Shown here: positions 1 to 8,999 of the stretch, one piece after another
Position numbering within the stretch: the first letter of the stretch is position 1
How the letters are laid out: each line of letters opens with the position of its first letter
From: Palsa-504 sp963818225
GTDB lineage: Bacteria > Actinomycetota > Actinomycetes > Streptosporangiales > Streptosporangiaceae
NCBI GenBank assembly: GCA_963818225.1
Contig: CAWFRO010000016.1
Span: forward strand, 1 to 64,000
Length of the DNA stretch: 64,000 nucleotides
Direction of reading: 5' to 3'
Made by a program: the position numbers and the translations under genes
The notes under the pieces: generated by a model
Told to the model about the DNA's origin: nothing
Database searches by the model: none
Seen by the model: only the letters and a program-made list of their open reading frames with translations

Positions 1-83
1 AAGAGCAAGTGTGGCAGCGGTCCGAAAACCGTCGACCCGTGACGGTTGGCCTGATCGCATAGCGGATGCGGTTTCCTTGGCGA

Positions 84-231
84 GGTTACGCACAGTAGCG
101 AAAGATGGGATGCGAGACCCTCGGGCCTGGAACGGTTCGTGGAACAAACCATCGGATAATCCCAGCGCCGCGAGTGCTGTCAGCGGCTATGACTCGTGTC
201 ATTTGTGCAGGTAGCGCATGTGGTGCATGTG
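84..231 (+). repeat. Repeat module, copy 1 (upstream part)
   Basis: The module has three ordered boxes. These are ggttacgcacagtagc at 84-99, cggttcgtgg at 133-142 and cggataatcccagc at 153-166. The same boxes occur at nearly the same spacing (about 50 then 20 bp) at 6429-6513 and 23991-24074. In copies 1 and 2 the module continues through a tgtgcagg box into a tRNA-Thr 3' half. No open frame is conserved between the copies, so this looks like a non-coding site, possibly an attachment-site arm of an integrative element. That role is inference. Confidence 0.6.
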
Positions 232-284
232 GCCGTACTTCTTGTAAACGGCAGGGCAGCGGTTCGAATCCGCTCACCGGCTCC
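232..284 (+). pseudogene. tRNA-Thr(UGU) 3'-half fragment, candidate att site
   Basis: From 241 the sequence reads as an anticodon loop CTTGTAA (anticodon TGT), an anticodon 3' stem ACGGC, a variable loop, a T arm AGCGG-TTCGAAT-CCGCT and an acceptor 3' strand CACCGGC. A matching GCCGT lies upstream at 232-236, but four extra bases (ACTT) separate it from the loop. No acceptor 5' strand GCCGGTG or normal D arm precedes it, so this is not a functional tRNA. A break at the anticodon loop with the 3' half kept is typical of tyrosine-recombinase integration into tRNA genes. The stretch from 285 to 694 shows no convincing gene. Confidence 0.65.
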
Positions 285-694
285 CAGCTCAGTGGGGGTT
301 TCGGCGCCCGTGCGGTGGAGGTGCAGGCTCTGCAGTTCACCAACTGTGCGAGTAGGCGTCCGCTGTGTTTGCGCCGCCGCTGTGACAGCGGGTAATCAGG
401 CGATGATCGCGTCGTGCCGAGTGTCAGCGCTTTTTGCGGTGAGATGATCCACATTTGGGAGGATGGATCCTGGCCGCGCGGACGACACTGTGTGGTCAGT
501 TTTTCCTGGCGTAGCCGGTGCAGTCCGAGCTCATATGCTGCGAGGGTCGTTGAGTCGGCTGGCACGGCTGCTGCGGTCACGCAGACCGGCAGGGCGCATG
601 CGATGCGCAGGCTGGGCCGGCCGCCGGGATCGCCGGGACTGCGTAGTCGCGGATGGTGGCGGCGCCGGTCATTCACAGCACGGTGCTTGCCTGA

Positions 695-1495
695 CTAGGG
701 ACGGCGTGCCCACGCCCTGATCAGGGTGCCGGGAATGATCCGGGCGTCAGGGTGCCCGCAGAAACGTTCCCAGGCCGCTAGCTCCTTCTCATCCATCCCT
801 GTCCCCGCGCCGCTCATCTTCTGGGAAAGATAAATCAGCCGGTAAACCTCGAACATGGGATCTCCGGGGCCAGCGGCTTCTACCTTGATCTTCACATTGA
901 GCGGTTCGAGCCCCACGTCAGCCAGCATGTCAGCGAGATAGCGGAACCGGTATGGGGAGTATCCGGCGGGGCCGAGGAACGTACCGGCGGCTTGTCGTGC
1001 CTCGAAGATCCGGTTCAGCTCGGCTGCCCCGGGATAGCCGAAGACGGACTGCAGGTCGAAGTTGCCTTCTTCGGCCAGGAGCACGCCGCCTGGCCGCAGG
1101 GAGGCTGCCATCCGGCGCAGCACAGCCACCGGGTCGGCCATCCAGATGAGCAGCAGCCGGCAGTGTGCGAGATCGAAGTAGTCGTGCTCTTCGAAGGCGG
1201 CGTTGTCACGGACGTCGGCCTGCCGGATGGTGACGTTGTCCGGCAGCCCGGTCAGGAATCTGGTGTTGTAATCCAGGGCCACGACGTGCCCGTCGGGACC
1301 GACCCGCTGGGCGAGCCAGCGGGTTATTGACCCGGCACCGGCGCCGACCTCTAGGCAACGCCATCCCCTGGCGACGCCGATGGCCTCCAGGCACTCGACG
1401 GTGGCGGGATCGGCAGCAGCGTGGCCGTGGTGGAGACGCTGGGACTCCAGGAGCAGCTCGTTGTCCGCCATTGCGTAACGGTCGTCGTCAGGCAT
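695..1495 (-). CDS. Class I SAM-dependent methyltransferase
   Basis: This 266-residue protein has a Rossmann-type methyltransferase core. Motif I is LEVGAGAGS (residues 48-56), the acidic residue that binds the SAM ribose is D75 in VVALDYN, and the post-motif is LRPGGVLL (about 133-140). The tail after residue 150 probably forms the substrate lid and has no recognisable signature. The ATG start has a good AGGAGA ribosome site just upstream. The substrate is unknown. It lies on the same strand as a SnoaL-like gene and an EthD-like gene, a combination common near small-molecule tailoring enzymes, but the gaps of over 200 bp make a single operon uncertain. Confidence 0.85.
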   Translation of the reverse strand: MPDDDRYAMADNELLLESQRLHHGHAAADPATVECLEAIGVARGWRCLEVGAGAGSITRWLAQRVGPDGHVVALDYNTRFLTGLPDNVTIRQADVRDNAAFEEHDYFDLAHCRLLLIWMADPVAVLRRMAASLRPGGVLLAEEGNFDLQSVFGYPGAAELNRIFEARQAAGTFLGPAGYSPYRFRYLADMLADVGLEPLNVKIKVEAAGPGDPMFEVYRLIYLSQKMSGAGTGMDEKELAAWERFCGHPDARIIPGTLIRAWARRP

Positions 1496-1733
1496 CTCTT
1501 CTCCTGAGAAATTGCCGAAGCTTACTATGCTGTCTTTCCGGTAAGGAATATGACTCTTGCCCCGATACTTGCGTCCGTTTCGACGTCATAACGTTTGGCG
1601 TGCTGGCCTGTCGGGAAACGAGAGGCCCCGCCGCCCTGCTCCGTGTTATCCAGCAGCTCTGGCCGGCTCTAGCCCCAAGAATTCGCCACCGTCAGACCTG
1701 CCGGCTGCCGGCAGCGGTGCAGCCTGGATGGTG

Positions 1734-2129
1734 TCAGCCGGGAAGGGCGCCGACTTGGGCGAGGAAGCTCGCCATATCCCAGTAGTCGCGGTTGTAGGTG
1801 ATTTTGCCGTCTTGCAGGCGGGCGATAGTGGCGCCGCGAATGGTGAACGGCTTGCCCGTTGCTGCCAGATCGGGGGAGGACCGGTCATGCGTCCCCGAGA
1901 TAATCCACTCGGCGCCCACAAAAGACTCGGTGAGCAGTTCCGTTACTAGCGTGAAGTGATAGTCGGAGGAGAACGTCTCGCCGAGCTGAGCGACGAATGC
2001 TTCGACCTGCGGGCGGCCCTTCAACGCCACACCCATCGTGACATCCTCGAAATCCACGGTATCATCCATGAACTCGCCGACAGCAGCACCTCGTCGTGTG
2101 TTCCAGGCTTCCAGATACTCCTCAAACAT
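1734..2129 (-). CDS. SnoaL-like (NTF2-fold) protein
   Basis: At 131 residues this matches the usual length of the SnoaL-like cone-fold family. It opens with the typical helix (EYLEAWNTRR), followed by FEDVTMGVALKGRPQVEAF, the pattern seen in ester-cyclase or nuclear-transport-factor-2 type proteins. It ends with RLQDGKITYNRDYWD, which is characteristic of the last two strands of SnoaL domains. Members include polyketide cyclases, isomerases, hydrolases and non-enzymatic binding proteins, so no reaction can be assigned. The intergenic gap on its 3' side (1496-1733) contains nothing recognisable. Confidence 0.8.
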   Translation of the reverse strand: MFEEYLEAWNTRRGAAVGEFMDDTVDFEDVTMGVALKGRPQVEAFVAQLGETFSSDYHFTLVTELLTESFVGAEWIISGTHDRSSPDLAATGKPFTIRGATIARLQDGKITYNRDYWDMASFLAQVGALPG

Positions 2130-2177
2130 GGCTTTCTCCTTTTGTTGTCACTCTTGCGCAGCTCAGCGAGCCCGGCC

Positions 2178-2240
2178 GGCGAAGTGGCAGCGGAACCGGA
2201 CCGGTCCGCTAGGTGCGCCTCGATCTCCGCCGTCGGAAAG
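2178..2240 (-). pseudogene. Relic of an AfsR-type regulator (short fragment)
   Basis: Read on the minus strand this short stretch gives TAEIEAHLADR, and the DNA closely matches 4588-4640 inside the AfsR-like gene of this window, which reads TAAEIEAHLADRFR. Similarity fades within a few tens of bases on both sides. It looks like a small copied or surviving fragment of such a regulator in inverted orientation. Apart from this, the stretch 2130-2435 shows nothing coding that I can support. Confidence 0.4.
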
Positions 2241-2435
2241 CTGCACGCCACCGCGTATGTCTGCGCGGCCGTTGTGGGGCACATACGGGGCTTCGCCGTC
2301 ATCGGTGCGAAGCGTCATGCGGATGTCGATCAGGGCCGTACCCTTAGGGGCGATGAGCGTTCAGTCCGCGGTAATTCCCTCTAGCTGCCCGTGCAGGCTG
2401 GCCGGCATTCTTCGCTGACAGCTGAGGACGGTCGG

Positions 2436-2774
2436 CTAGTCCTCGACCGGCTCGAACCACTGGATGACGGGCGGGCTGGCCGTGATATCCATGGCCGGGG
2501 TGCTGTCGAGCTGCCCGGCTGCGGCTGCGGCCTGCAGGCCGGCCGCGATGCTGGCCGCATCGCTGGTGTCGGTTTCCCAGACGCACAGGTAGCGGTGGGC
2601 GGGCGGGCCGCCCACGCCGGGCAGGTCCACCACCCGGTACCGGCGGGCCCCGGTCACCCCCGGGACGTGGGCAATGACCTGCGGGACGTGGGTGCCGCTG
2701 TACCAGGCGTTGTATTCCTTGTCGCTGGCCTCGTCGACGGGGTTGGTCCAGGCCAGGACTATTGATTTGGCCAT
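2436..2774 (-). CDS. EthD/DUF4286-like dimeric alpha-beta barrel protein
   Basis: This 112-residue protein begins MAKSIVLAWTNPVD and contains EYNAWYSGTHVPQVIAHVPG, the pattern of EthD/DUF4286-like ferredoxin-fold proteins in which a WY..tH segment precedes a helix. A second half-strand, RYLCVWETD, completes the barrel. Such proteins form dimers and include small accessory or decarboxylase/cyclase-like proteins, so the specific role is unknown. The ATG is preceded by a GGAGAACAG-type ribosome site. Confidence 0.7.
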   Translation of the reverse strand: MAKSIVLAWTNPVDEASDKEYNAWYSGTHVPQVIAHVPGVTGARRYRVVDLPGVGGPPAHRYLCVWETDTSDAASIAAGLQAAAAAGQLDSTPAMDITASPPVIQWFEPVED

Positions 2775-3164
2775 CTGTTCTCCTCGGTGTTGTTCCTGGG
2801 GGCCTCTCGGAAGACGACTGTCGGGGAATTGGGGAATCCCGAATCCTTAGGGCTCTAGCTGGTGGTTGGCGGCCATCGCGATGGTTTCCTTCTAATAAGC
2901 CGGCTAGTGGGCTTTGACACAGGGTCAGCGAGGGGTGTTGCAGTTTGGTTGGAATTAGGTTGAGCGCGGCCGCAAGCTGGTATCTGGCTTGCGGTGGGCT
3001 GCCCGGCATGGCTGGCTCAGGCGGTATTGCCCGCTGGGCCAGGCAATAGTTAGTGAGCCCTTTAGCTGTGCTGGGCGGTCTGCGGCCTGGTGTTGCGGGG
3101 GATGGCGGGCTGGGCGGACTATTACCTCGTGTCCCGAGATGACGGGCCTGGTTCGCGCGGAGCC
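2775..3164. other. Intergenic region, divergent promoter area
   Basis: This gap separates the minus-strand EthD-like gene from the plus-strand AfsR-like regulator. It should therefore hold promoters for both, but I could not identify convincing -10/-35 boxes or an operator. An in-frame ATG at 3090 or 3102 could extend the regulator upstream. I prefer the later GTG because the family begins at the winged-helix strand. Confidence 0.4.
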
Positions 3165-6100
3165 GTGCCGTTTGACGTGCGGCTGCTGGGCCCGGTGCAG
3201 GTGGTGCGGTCCGGCGGTGAGGTCGCGCTGGGCGGGCCACGGCCGCGGGCGGTGCTCGCGCTGCTGGCGCTGGAGGCAGGCCGGGTGGTGCCGGCAGGCG
3301 GCTGATCGATGAAGCCTGGCCCGGTGGCCCGCCGCGAGGAGCGGCGACGACGTTGCGGTCGTACATATCCCGGCTGCGGGGGGCGCTGGCCCCGGATGCT
3401 GTCCTGGCCGCGCGGGGCGGCGGGTATGTGCTGGACGTGGATCCGGGCGCGGTGGACGCGGTCCGGTTTGAGCGGCTGGCCGCGTCCGGGCAAACGGCTC
3501 TCTCCCAGGGGGAGGCAGCGGCGGCGGCGGGTCATTTCCGCCAGGCACTGGGGTTGTGGCAGGGCCCGGCGCTGGCCGACGTGGGCGAGGCGGAGCCGCT
3601 GGCACGGGAGGCGGCCCGGCTGGAGGAACTGCGGCTCGTAGCGGTGGAGGGCCGGATCGAGGCCGATATCGAGCTGGGCCTGCATGCGGAGGTGACCGGC
3701 GAGCTGGAGGGCCTGGCCGGGGAGTACCCGCTGCGGGAGCGGCTGTGGCGGCTGCTGGTGCTGGCCCTATACCGGGCCGGGCGGCAGGCCGACGCGCTGG
3801 CCGCCTACCGGCGGGCCCGGGACCTGCTGGCGGGCGAGCTGGGCCTGGAACCCGGGGAAGATCTGCAGCGGCTGGAGCAGGCGGTGCTGCGGCACGAAGT
3901 CCCGGCCGCGCCGCCGCCGCGGCAGCATAACCTGCCGGCGCCGCTGACCAGTTTCCTGGGCCGCGAACAGGATCTGGCCCGGGTCGAAAAGCTGCTGGCC
4001 GAGGCCCGGCTGGTCACCTTGACCGGGCCCGGCGGGACCGGCAAGACCCGGCTCGCGGTGGAAACCGGGGCGCGGCTGGCGGGCCGGTTCCGGGAGGGGG
4101 TATGGCTGGCCGAACTGGCCGGCGTGACCGAGCCCGCCCTGGTGGCCGCGCAGGTGATGACGGCGCTGGGGGTGCGGCAGGCCGGTGACGTGCCGGTGCT
4201 GGACGCGCTGATCTACCGGCTGCGGCCCGCGGAGCTGCTGCTGGTCCTGGATAACTGCGAGCATCTGCTGGACGCATGCGCCCAACTGGCCGGGGCGCTG
4301 CTGCGCGCCGCGCCCGGCCTGCGGGTGCTGGCCACCAGCCGTGAGCCGCTCGGCCTTCCCGGGGAGGTGAACTGCCCGGTGCGGCCGCTGGACCTGCCAC
4401 CCGAGCACGCCGACCCGTACGCTGCGGTGCACGCCCCTGCGGTGCGGCTGTTCCTGGACCGAGGGGCAGCAGCGCGGGGCACGCCGGGCGGTGAGGTAGC
4501 GCCGGTAGCGGTCGCCGCGCGGATCTGCCGCACACTGGACGGGCTGCCGCTGGCCATCGAGCTGGCCGCCGCACGGCTGGGCACCTTGACGGCGGCGGAG
4601 ATCGAGGCCCACCTGGCAGACAGGTTCCGGTTCCTGGCCTACCGCCGGCCCGCCGCCGACCCGCGGCACCAGGCGCTGCGCGCAGCCATCGACTGGAGCT
4701 ATGACCTGCTGGACGCGGGCGAACGCGTGGTCCTGGCGGAACTGTCGGTGTTCGCCGGCGGCTTCGGCTTGGCGCAGGCCGCCGAGGTCTGCAGCGGCGG
4801 AGACCAGGACGTGGCACTGGAGGTGATCGACCGGCTGGCCGGCAAGTCGCTGGTGACTGCCGAACCGGGCGAGGACAGGACCCGGTACCGGCTGCTGGAC
4901 ACGGTGCGCTATTACGCGGCGGACCGGCTGGCAGAGGCCGGTGGCACTGACGCGGCCCGGAACCGGCACACGGCCGCGTTCGTGAGCCTGGCCGAGCGGG
5001 AACACCGGCCGGCGGCGCTGGCGCGCGAGCAGGATAATTTCCGCGCGGCGCTGGAGTGGTCTCTGGCCCGCCGCCACCCGGCCGGGCCGCGGCTGGCCCA
5101 GGCCCTCGGGGACTTCTGGCTCGACCGCGGGCTGCTGGCCGAGGGACGGGACTGGCTGGAACGTGCCCTGGCCCAGCACCCGCCCGACCAGCGGCAGCGG
5201 GCGGACCTGCTGCGGCTGCTGGGCGCGGTGCTGTTCGAGGCCGGTGAGCCACACGGTGCGCAAGCCGTCTTGTCGGACGCCTTCCAGGTGGCGGCAGGCG
5301 CGCCCGCAGTGCAGGCCCGGATCCGGGCCTTGCTCGCCGACGTGCGGTTCAGGCAGGGCGCCGGGATCGCCGAGATGCTGGCCGAATGCGAGGCGGCCGC
5401 GGCAGTCCTGGAAGCCGAAGGGGACTTGTACGGGCTGGCCGAGGCGCTGACCTACGCCGGCAGGCTGCGGGGCATCCTCGACTACGCACCCGTGTACATG
5501 GAGCTCCTGGAGCGGGCGATCGCCTGCGCCCGGCAAAGCGGCAATCACCGCACGCAGATGCTCGCGAGTGGCTGGCTGGCCATCGGCTATCTCGTCGCGC
5601 TGCCCATCCCGGTCGACGCCGCCGTCGTCCGCACCGAAGAACTCCTGCACGACGCCAGAGGTGACACCTGGGCGGAATCAGGCCTGCTCGGGCCGCTCAG
5701 CACGCTGTATGCCTATCTCGGCCGTTCCGCCGATGCCCGCGCCGCGATCGACCGCAGCCAGTCCATAATCGCCGGCTTCGGCGGGAAACTTGCCCTGGGC
5801 GAGAGCACCGCCACGGCCTGCTCGGTGGAGCTGACCCTAGGTGACCCGGTTGCGGCTGAACGCTATGCGCGGGTGGGGCATGAATTCTTTCAGGGCGTGG
5901 GCGAGCGGTATTACCTCGCGATGGGCACCGTCTACCTCGCCGAGGCGCTATATGACCAGGGCCGGTTCGATGAGGCCGCGCAAACGATCGAGGGACCACT
6001 CGACGGGGTGTCACCCACCTTTGCGGCGAGGGCGGCCTTGGCTAAGGCGAAGCTGCTGGCCCGCCGCGGCCGGTTCGCCGCAGCCCGGCGGCTGGCCGAG

Positions 6101-6322
6101 GAGGGGGCGCGGCTGGCACCGGCCGGGTCACCGCTGGCCCAGGCCACGGCCCATGAGGCCAGCGCCGAGGTAGAACGGCTGGCGGGCGAACCCGCCCAAG
6201 CTGCCACCAGGCTTAATGCCGCGCTGCGAATCTACGAGGACCGGCGGGCGACAGCGTTGGCCGAGCGGGTCAGGACCGCCCTGGCCAGCCTCGGCCCCCA
6301 GCCTGGCCGCGACCCCGCGTAG
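3165..6322 (+). CDS. AfsR/SARP-type BTAD-NB-ARC regulator, frameshifted near N-terminus
   Basis: This large transcriptional activator is about 1,050 residues if repaired. A GTG at 3165 starts FDVRLLGPVQV, the first strand of the OmpR-type winged helix. The frame then breaks at about 3295-3303, where one base appears to be missing, and the winged helix resumes as LRSYISRLRGAL after 3350. A BTAD domain follows (to about 3900, ending GELGLEPGEDLQRLEQAVL), then an NB-ARC ATPase with P-loop TGPGGTGKTRLA near 4024 and Walker B LLLVLDNCEH, then TPR-like helices to the end. This architecture is known for AfsR-like activators of secondary metabolism or stress genes. Targets may include the divergent neighbours. 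The intact downstream frame is 3353-6322. Confidence 0.8.
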
Positions 6323-6428
6323 CTAACCTGCCCATCGGTTCACCACGGTTCCAGCCAGCCGTAAGCACCCTGCGCTGACTCTTAAGACGAAGACTGCGAA
6401 TCCACTGGGCGCTCTGGCGCGCCCTGCA

Positions 6429-6577
6429 GGTTACGCGCAGTAGCAGGAGGCGGGGAGGCAGAAGGTTCGGGCCGTGGACCGGTTCGTGGACCGGCTCGCC
6501 AGATAGTCCCAGCGCGGTGAGTGTCATAAGTGCTATGTCCCGTGTTATCTGTGCAGGAAGGACGCTCAGTGCACGGG
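6429..6577 (+). repeat. Repeat module, copy 2 (upstream part)
   Basis: The same ordered boxes as copy 1 are present: ggttacgcgcagtagc at 6429-6444, cggttcgtgg at 6480-6489, cagatagtcccagc at 6500-6513, and a ctgtgcagg box before the tRNA part. Identity outside the boxes is patchy, so the copies are old or the spacers are free to vary. The stretch 6323-6428 holds no gene. Confidence 0.6.
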
Positions 6578-6631
6578 GCCGTACTTCTTGTAAACGGCAG
6601 GCCAGCGGTTCGAACCCGCTCACCGGCTCCA
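6578..6631 (+). pseudogene. tRNA-Thr(UGU) 3'-half fragment, second copy
   Basis: This is nearly identical to the fragment at 232-284, including the same four-base insertion before the anticodon loop CTTGTAA and the T arm AGCGG-TTCGAAC-CCGCT, and it ends CACCGGCTCCA. Like the first copy it lacks the 5' half of a tRNA. The two fragments are direct repeats about 6.35 kb apart. An integrase relic begins about 90 bp downstream, which fits an attachment site beside an int gene. Confidence 0.65.
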
Positions 6632-6718
6632 GGTCAGAACAAGTTTGCGTCCTCTCCGGATCGGCCGCGTGGACCAGTTCGCGGACCGAATGTCAGTAAT
6701 CCGGTCTGTTCTGTTGTC

Positions 6719-7041
6719 ATGCCCAGAGTTGCCGGAGGTCACGTAGAGCAACTGCCGAGCGGATCGTGGCGCGCCCGGGTATACGCCGGAGTTGATCCGA
6801 TCACCCAACGGGAGATCCGCCTCAAGGCCACCGCCAAGACCGGGCAGGGGGCCGTACATCGAGCTCCGGCAGGCTCCTTAAGCAAGCCTCCGAAGGCCGT
6901 ACGCCCGAGTCCGGCGCGACCATGGCCAAGCAGCTGGATGAGTATGTGGCGATCGCGCCATGGGACATGTCCACGCGGTAGACCAACGAAGGGTTTATCC
7001 GTCGCACCATCAAGCCCGTCCTAGGGCACCTGGAGGTGCCG
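6719..7041 (+). pseudogene. Relic of a tyrosine integrase N-terminus
   Basis: An ATG at 6719 opens MPRVAGGHVEQLPSGSW and then ARVYAGVDPITQREIRLKAT, the arm-binding AP2-like N-terminus of phage/ICE tyrosine integrases. The frame shifts near 6845. It then continues in another frame with ASEGRTPESGATMAKQLDEY, a nonsense codon replaces a Gln codon at about 6980 (after DMSTR), and the core-binding start TNEGFIRRTIKPVLGHLEV follows before similarity ends. The catalytic domain is absent. This is a dead remnant of an integrative element next to the tRNA-Thr 3' fragment. Confidence 0.7.
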
Positions 7042-7092
7042 GGCCCGGCTTCTGGCCCAGAATTTGCCTGTGTTCATGGCGTTCACCTTGTT

Positions 7093-7491
7093 CTACCGGG
7101 TCCGGTTGTCTATCACGCGTTTGTGCAGCTCTTCGGTGAGCTGGTGAATCTCGCGTGTAATCTGGGTGTTAGTTTTGAGTTCCAGTTCCTGCTCGTTGAA
7201 GTCATGATCTGCTTTGGCCTGCTGGAATGCCGCCTGCCGGTTTTGCCCGATCATGACGAACGTGGACAGGAAGATCGCTTCCAGTGACACGATCAGCGTC
7301 AGCGTCGGCCACGGGCTTTTCTCGATGAACAGCATCCAGGCCGCGAACAGCGCGATGTGCAGATAGACAAAGTTCATCGACCCGGCGAAGCCGGTGATCC
7401 AGTCCGCGATCCGCAGCTGTATGTCATTGGCCCGCCGCTGCTGTTCCTCCAGGACGACTGGGTGGTGATTGAGTTTAATCGGCAGCGTCAT
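7093..7491 (-). CDS. DUF1003 membrane protein
   Basis: This protein of about 132 residues contains LRIADWITGFAGSMNFVYLH, a hydrophobic stretch ALFAAWMLF, a second membrane segment LTLIVSLEAIFLSTFVMI, and the highly typical QNRQAAFQQAKAD followed by a coiled-coil tail. These are hallmarks of the DUF1003 family of two-TM proteins, whose function is unknown. I chose the ATG at 7491 because a GGGAG site lies 12 bases upstream and upstream codons do not fit the family. It lies near HdeD-like and BON genes, a neighbourhood seen around envelope or acid stress proteins. Confidence 0.8.
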   Translation of the reverse strand: MTLPIKLNHHPVVLEEQQRRANDIQLRIADWITGFAGSMNFVYLHIALFAAWMLFIEKSPWPTLTLIVSLEAIFLSTFVMIGQNRQAAFQQAKADHDFNEQELELKTNTQITREIHQLTEELHKRVIDNRTR

Positions 7492-7670
7492 TCGCTTGTC
7501 ATCTCCCGAGCTACAGGATTCAGTATCAGGTGATAAATCCGCAGCCTCCGTCACGATGGCGTTACGGAGCCGTAGGCGAGCGCTGCCTGCGAGGTAAATG
7601 ATGACCACCGCGGCACGGTTAATGGATCGCCGCCAGCGGGACACTCCGCGCTGCTGCGGCGGCCCGCATC

Positions 7671-7713
7671 CGCGTGCGCCCGGGCCGGCGGGAGGCCCGC
7701 CCGGGCGCACGCG
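7671..7713. terminator. Strong hairpin downstream of the HdeD-like gene
   Basis: Arms CGCGTGCGCCCGGGC (7671-7685) and GCCCGGGCGCACGCG (7699-7713) are perfectly complementary over 15 bp with a 13-base loop. The hairpin sits directly 3' of the minus-strand HdeD-like gene and is best read as its terminator. No T tract follows, as is common in actinobacteria. Confidence 0.7.
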
Positions 7714-7728
7714 TTCCCGTACTGGCTC

Positions 7729-8289
7729 TCAGGCTGCCTTGTGCACCGGCGCCAGCGGCTTAACGTCGCGGCCCAGCTGGCGGACCTGAATGCCCGCGGC
7801 GATCTGCGAGGACCCGTAGATCAGGCTGTACAGGCCGAACAGCAGCGCGAGGGTGACCGCGCCGACATCCGGGCGGGCCAGGAGCACGACGCCGAACGCC
7901 ACGGACACCAGCCCGGCGAGGATGAACATCGTGCGGGTGCCCGCGGTCTCCCCGTGGGCAAACCCGGCGAGGATCTCGGCGAGACCGCCGACGAGTGCCC
8001 AGACCCCCACCACAATGACCAGGACGTACGCCGTGGGCCCGGGCCAGGCCACGGCGACCACGCCGGCCGCCAGGCTGATGAGCGCGAGCAGCAGGTGACC
8101 AAAGACCGGCCCGGCGGCGCGGCTGCTGAAGGCCCGCGCAGCCTGCAGCCCGGCGTCCATGAACGCGTAGATCGCGAACAAGATGACCAGCGCGAGAATC
8201 GTGACACCCGGCCAGGCAATGGCGATGATGCCGACGATGACGGCGAGAACGCCGAGCAGGATCATTGAAGCGGATGCAGACTTGAACAT
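7729..8289 (-). CDS. HdeD family (DUF308) membrane protein
   Basis: This 186-residue protein consists almost entirely of hydrophobic segments, about six TM helices, arranged as repeated units of the HdeD/DUF308 type. Examples are LGVLAVIVGIIAIAWPG, then AAGVVAVAWPGPTAYVL, then SVAFGVVLLARPD. The repeated (I/V)xAWPG or ARPD turns between paired helices are diagnostic. In enterobacteria HdeD contributes to acid resistance, but actinobacterial members are uncharacterised. The ATG at 8289 has AAAGGAG upstream. The BON-domain gene directly upstream on the same strand probably shares its transcript. Confidence 0.85.
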   Translation of the reverse strand: MFKSASASMILLGVLAVIVGIIAIAWPGVTILALVILFAIYAFMDAGLQAARAFSSRAAGPVFGHLLLALISLAAGVVAVAWPGPTAYVLVIVVGVWALVGGLAEILAGFAHGETAGTRTMFILAGLVSVAFGVVLLARPDVGAVTLALLFGLYSLIYGSSQIAAGIQVRQLGRDVKPLAPVHKAA

Positions 8290-8345
8290 GGGAGGGGCTC
8301 CTTTCCTCGGACCTGGCCGGATGCCAGGTCTGGTCATCCCGGCGG

Positions 8346-8999
8346 TCAGCCGGTGACTTGGATCTCGTCGTCGACGTCGATGACGCCGCGCGCCATCCAG
8401 GCCGCGCCGACCACTGCGTCGTGCTCAGCCCAGGTACGGACGTGGCCGGTCAGCGTGACGATGCTGCCGTCGGTGGCCACCTCCACGTCGCTGTCGCCGG
8501 GAACCAGTGCGGAACGGTTCAGCGCCTCGTGGACGTGCAGGTCGACGTCGACCGGATCTTCGTCGTAGCTGATCTCGATCTCATCCCGGACGTAGCGGAC
8601 CCCGGTCAGCCCGGCGACCGCCACCGCGGCCGCGGCGCGCTCAGCGCCGTAGCTCACCGTGCCGGTCAGCGTCACGTTGCCGTCTTGCGCGGTCGCCTCC
8701 ACGCCGCCCGGCACGGTGACATTCAGCACCAGCGCGTTGTTCGCCGCGGTGGTCAGCATGGCGTCGTCGCGGAAGTCGCCGTCCGCCAGCACCACCTGCA
8801 GGTGGTTGTGGACGTTCTTCACGCCGCCGACGCGCCGGGCCGCCGCGGCGGCCTCCAGGTACTGGGGAAAGCTCGGCACGGTGCCATCGAGAGCGACTTC
8901 CCCGTTCACGTTGACGACATGTATGTCCGCGTCGTCGACGAGCGGGTCGAACTTGAGCTCCGCTTCGACTGCCTCGTGGATATCTTTGGTCTTGGCCAT
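8346..8999 (-). CDS. BON-domain protein (OsmY-like)
   Basis: This 217-residue acidic protein has three BON repeats, at about residues 5-70, 75-145 and 148-217. Each has the pattern of a helix, a strand with VNGEVALDGTV / DGNVTLTGTV / DGSIVTLTGHV, and a closing strand with GVKNVHNHL / GVRYVRDEI / GVIDVDDEI. No signal peptide is visible, so a cytoplasmic location is likely. BON proteins bind lipids or membranes and are often stress induced. The gap of about 57 bp to the HdeD-like gene suggests co-transcription. Confidence 0.85.
   Translation of the reverse strand: MAKTKDIHEAVEAELKFDPLVDDADIHVVNVNGEVALDGTVPSFPQYLEAAAAARRVGGVKNVHNHLQVVLADGDFRDDAMLTTAANNALVLNVTVPGGVEATAQDGNVTLTGTVSYGAERAAAAVAVAGLTGVRYVRDEIEISYDEDPVDVDLHVHEALNRSALVPGDSDVEVATDGSIVTLTGHVRTWAEHDAVVGAAWMARGVIDVDDEIQVTG

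Noticed and set aside
232..284. Functional tRNA-Thr gene
   Set aside because: The 5' acceptor strand and D arm are missing and four bases are inserted next to the anticodon loop.
3767..5650. A 627-codon open frame on the minus strand
   Set aside because: It lies wholly within the AfsR-type gene on the other strand and reads as Gln/Arg/Pro-rich shadow translation of high-GC DNA.
7741..8268. A 175-codon plus-strand frame
   Set aside because: It is the shadow of the HdeD-like gene, and its charged composition is typical of antisense translation of membrane proteins.
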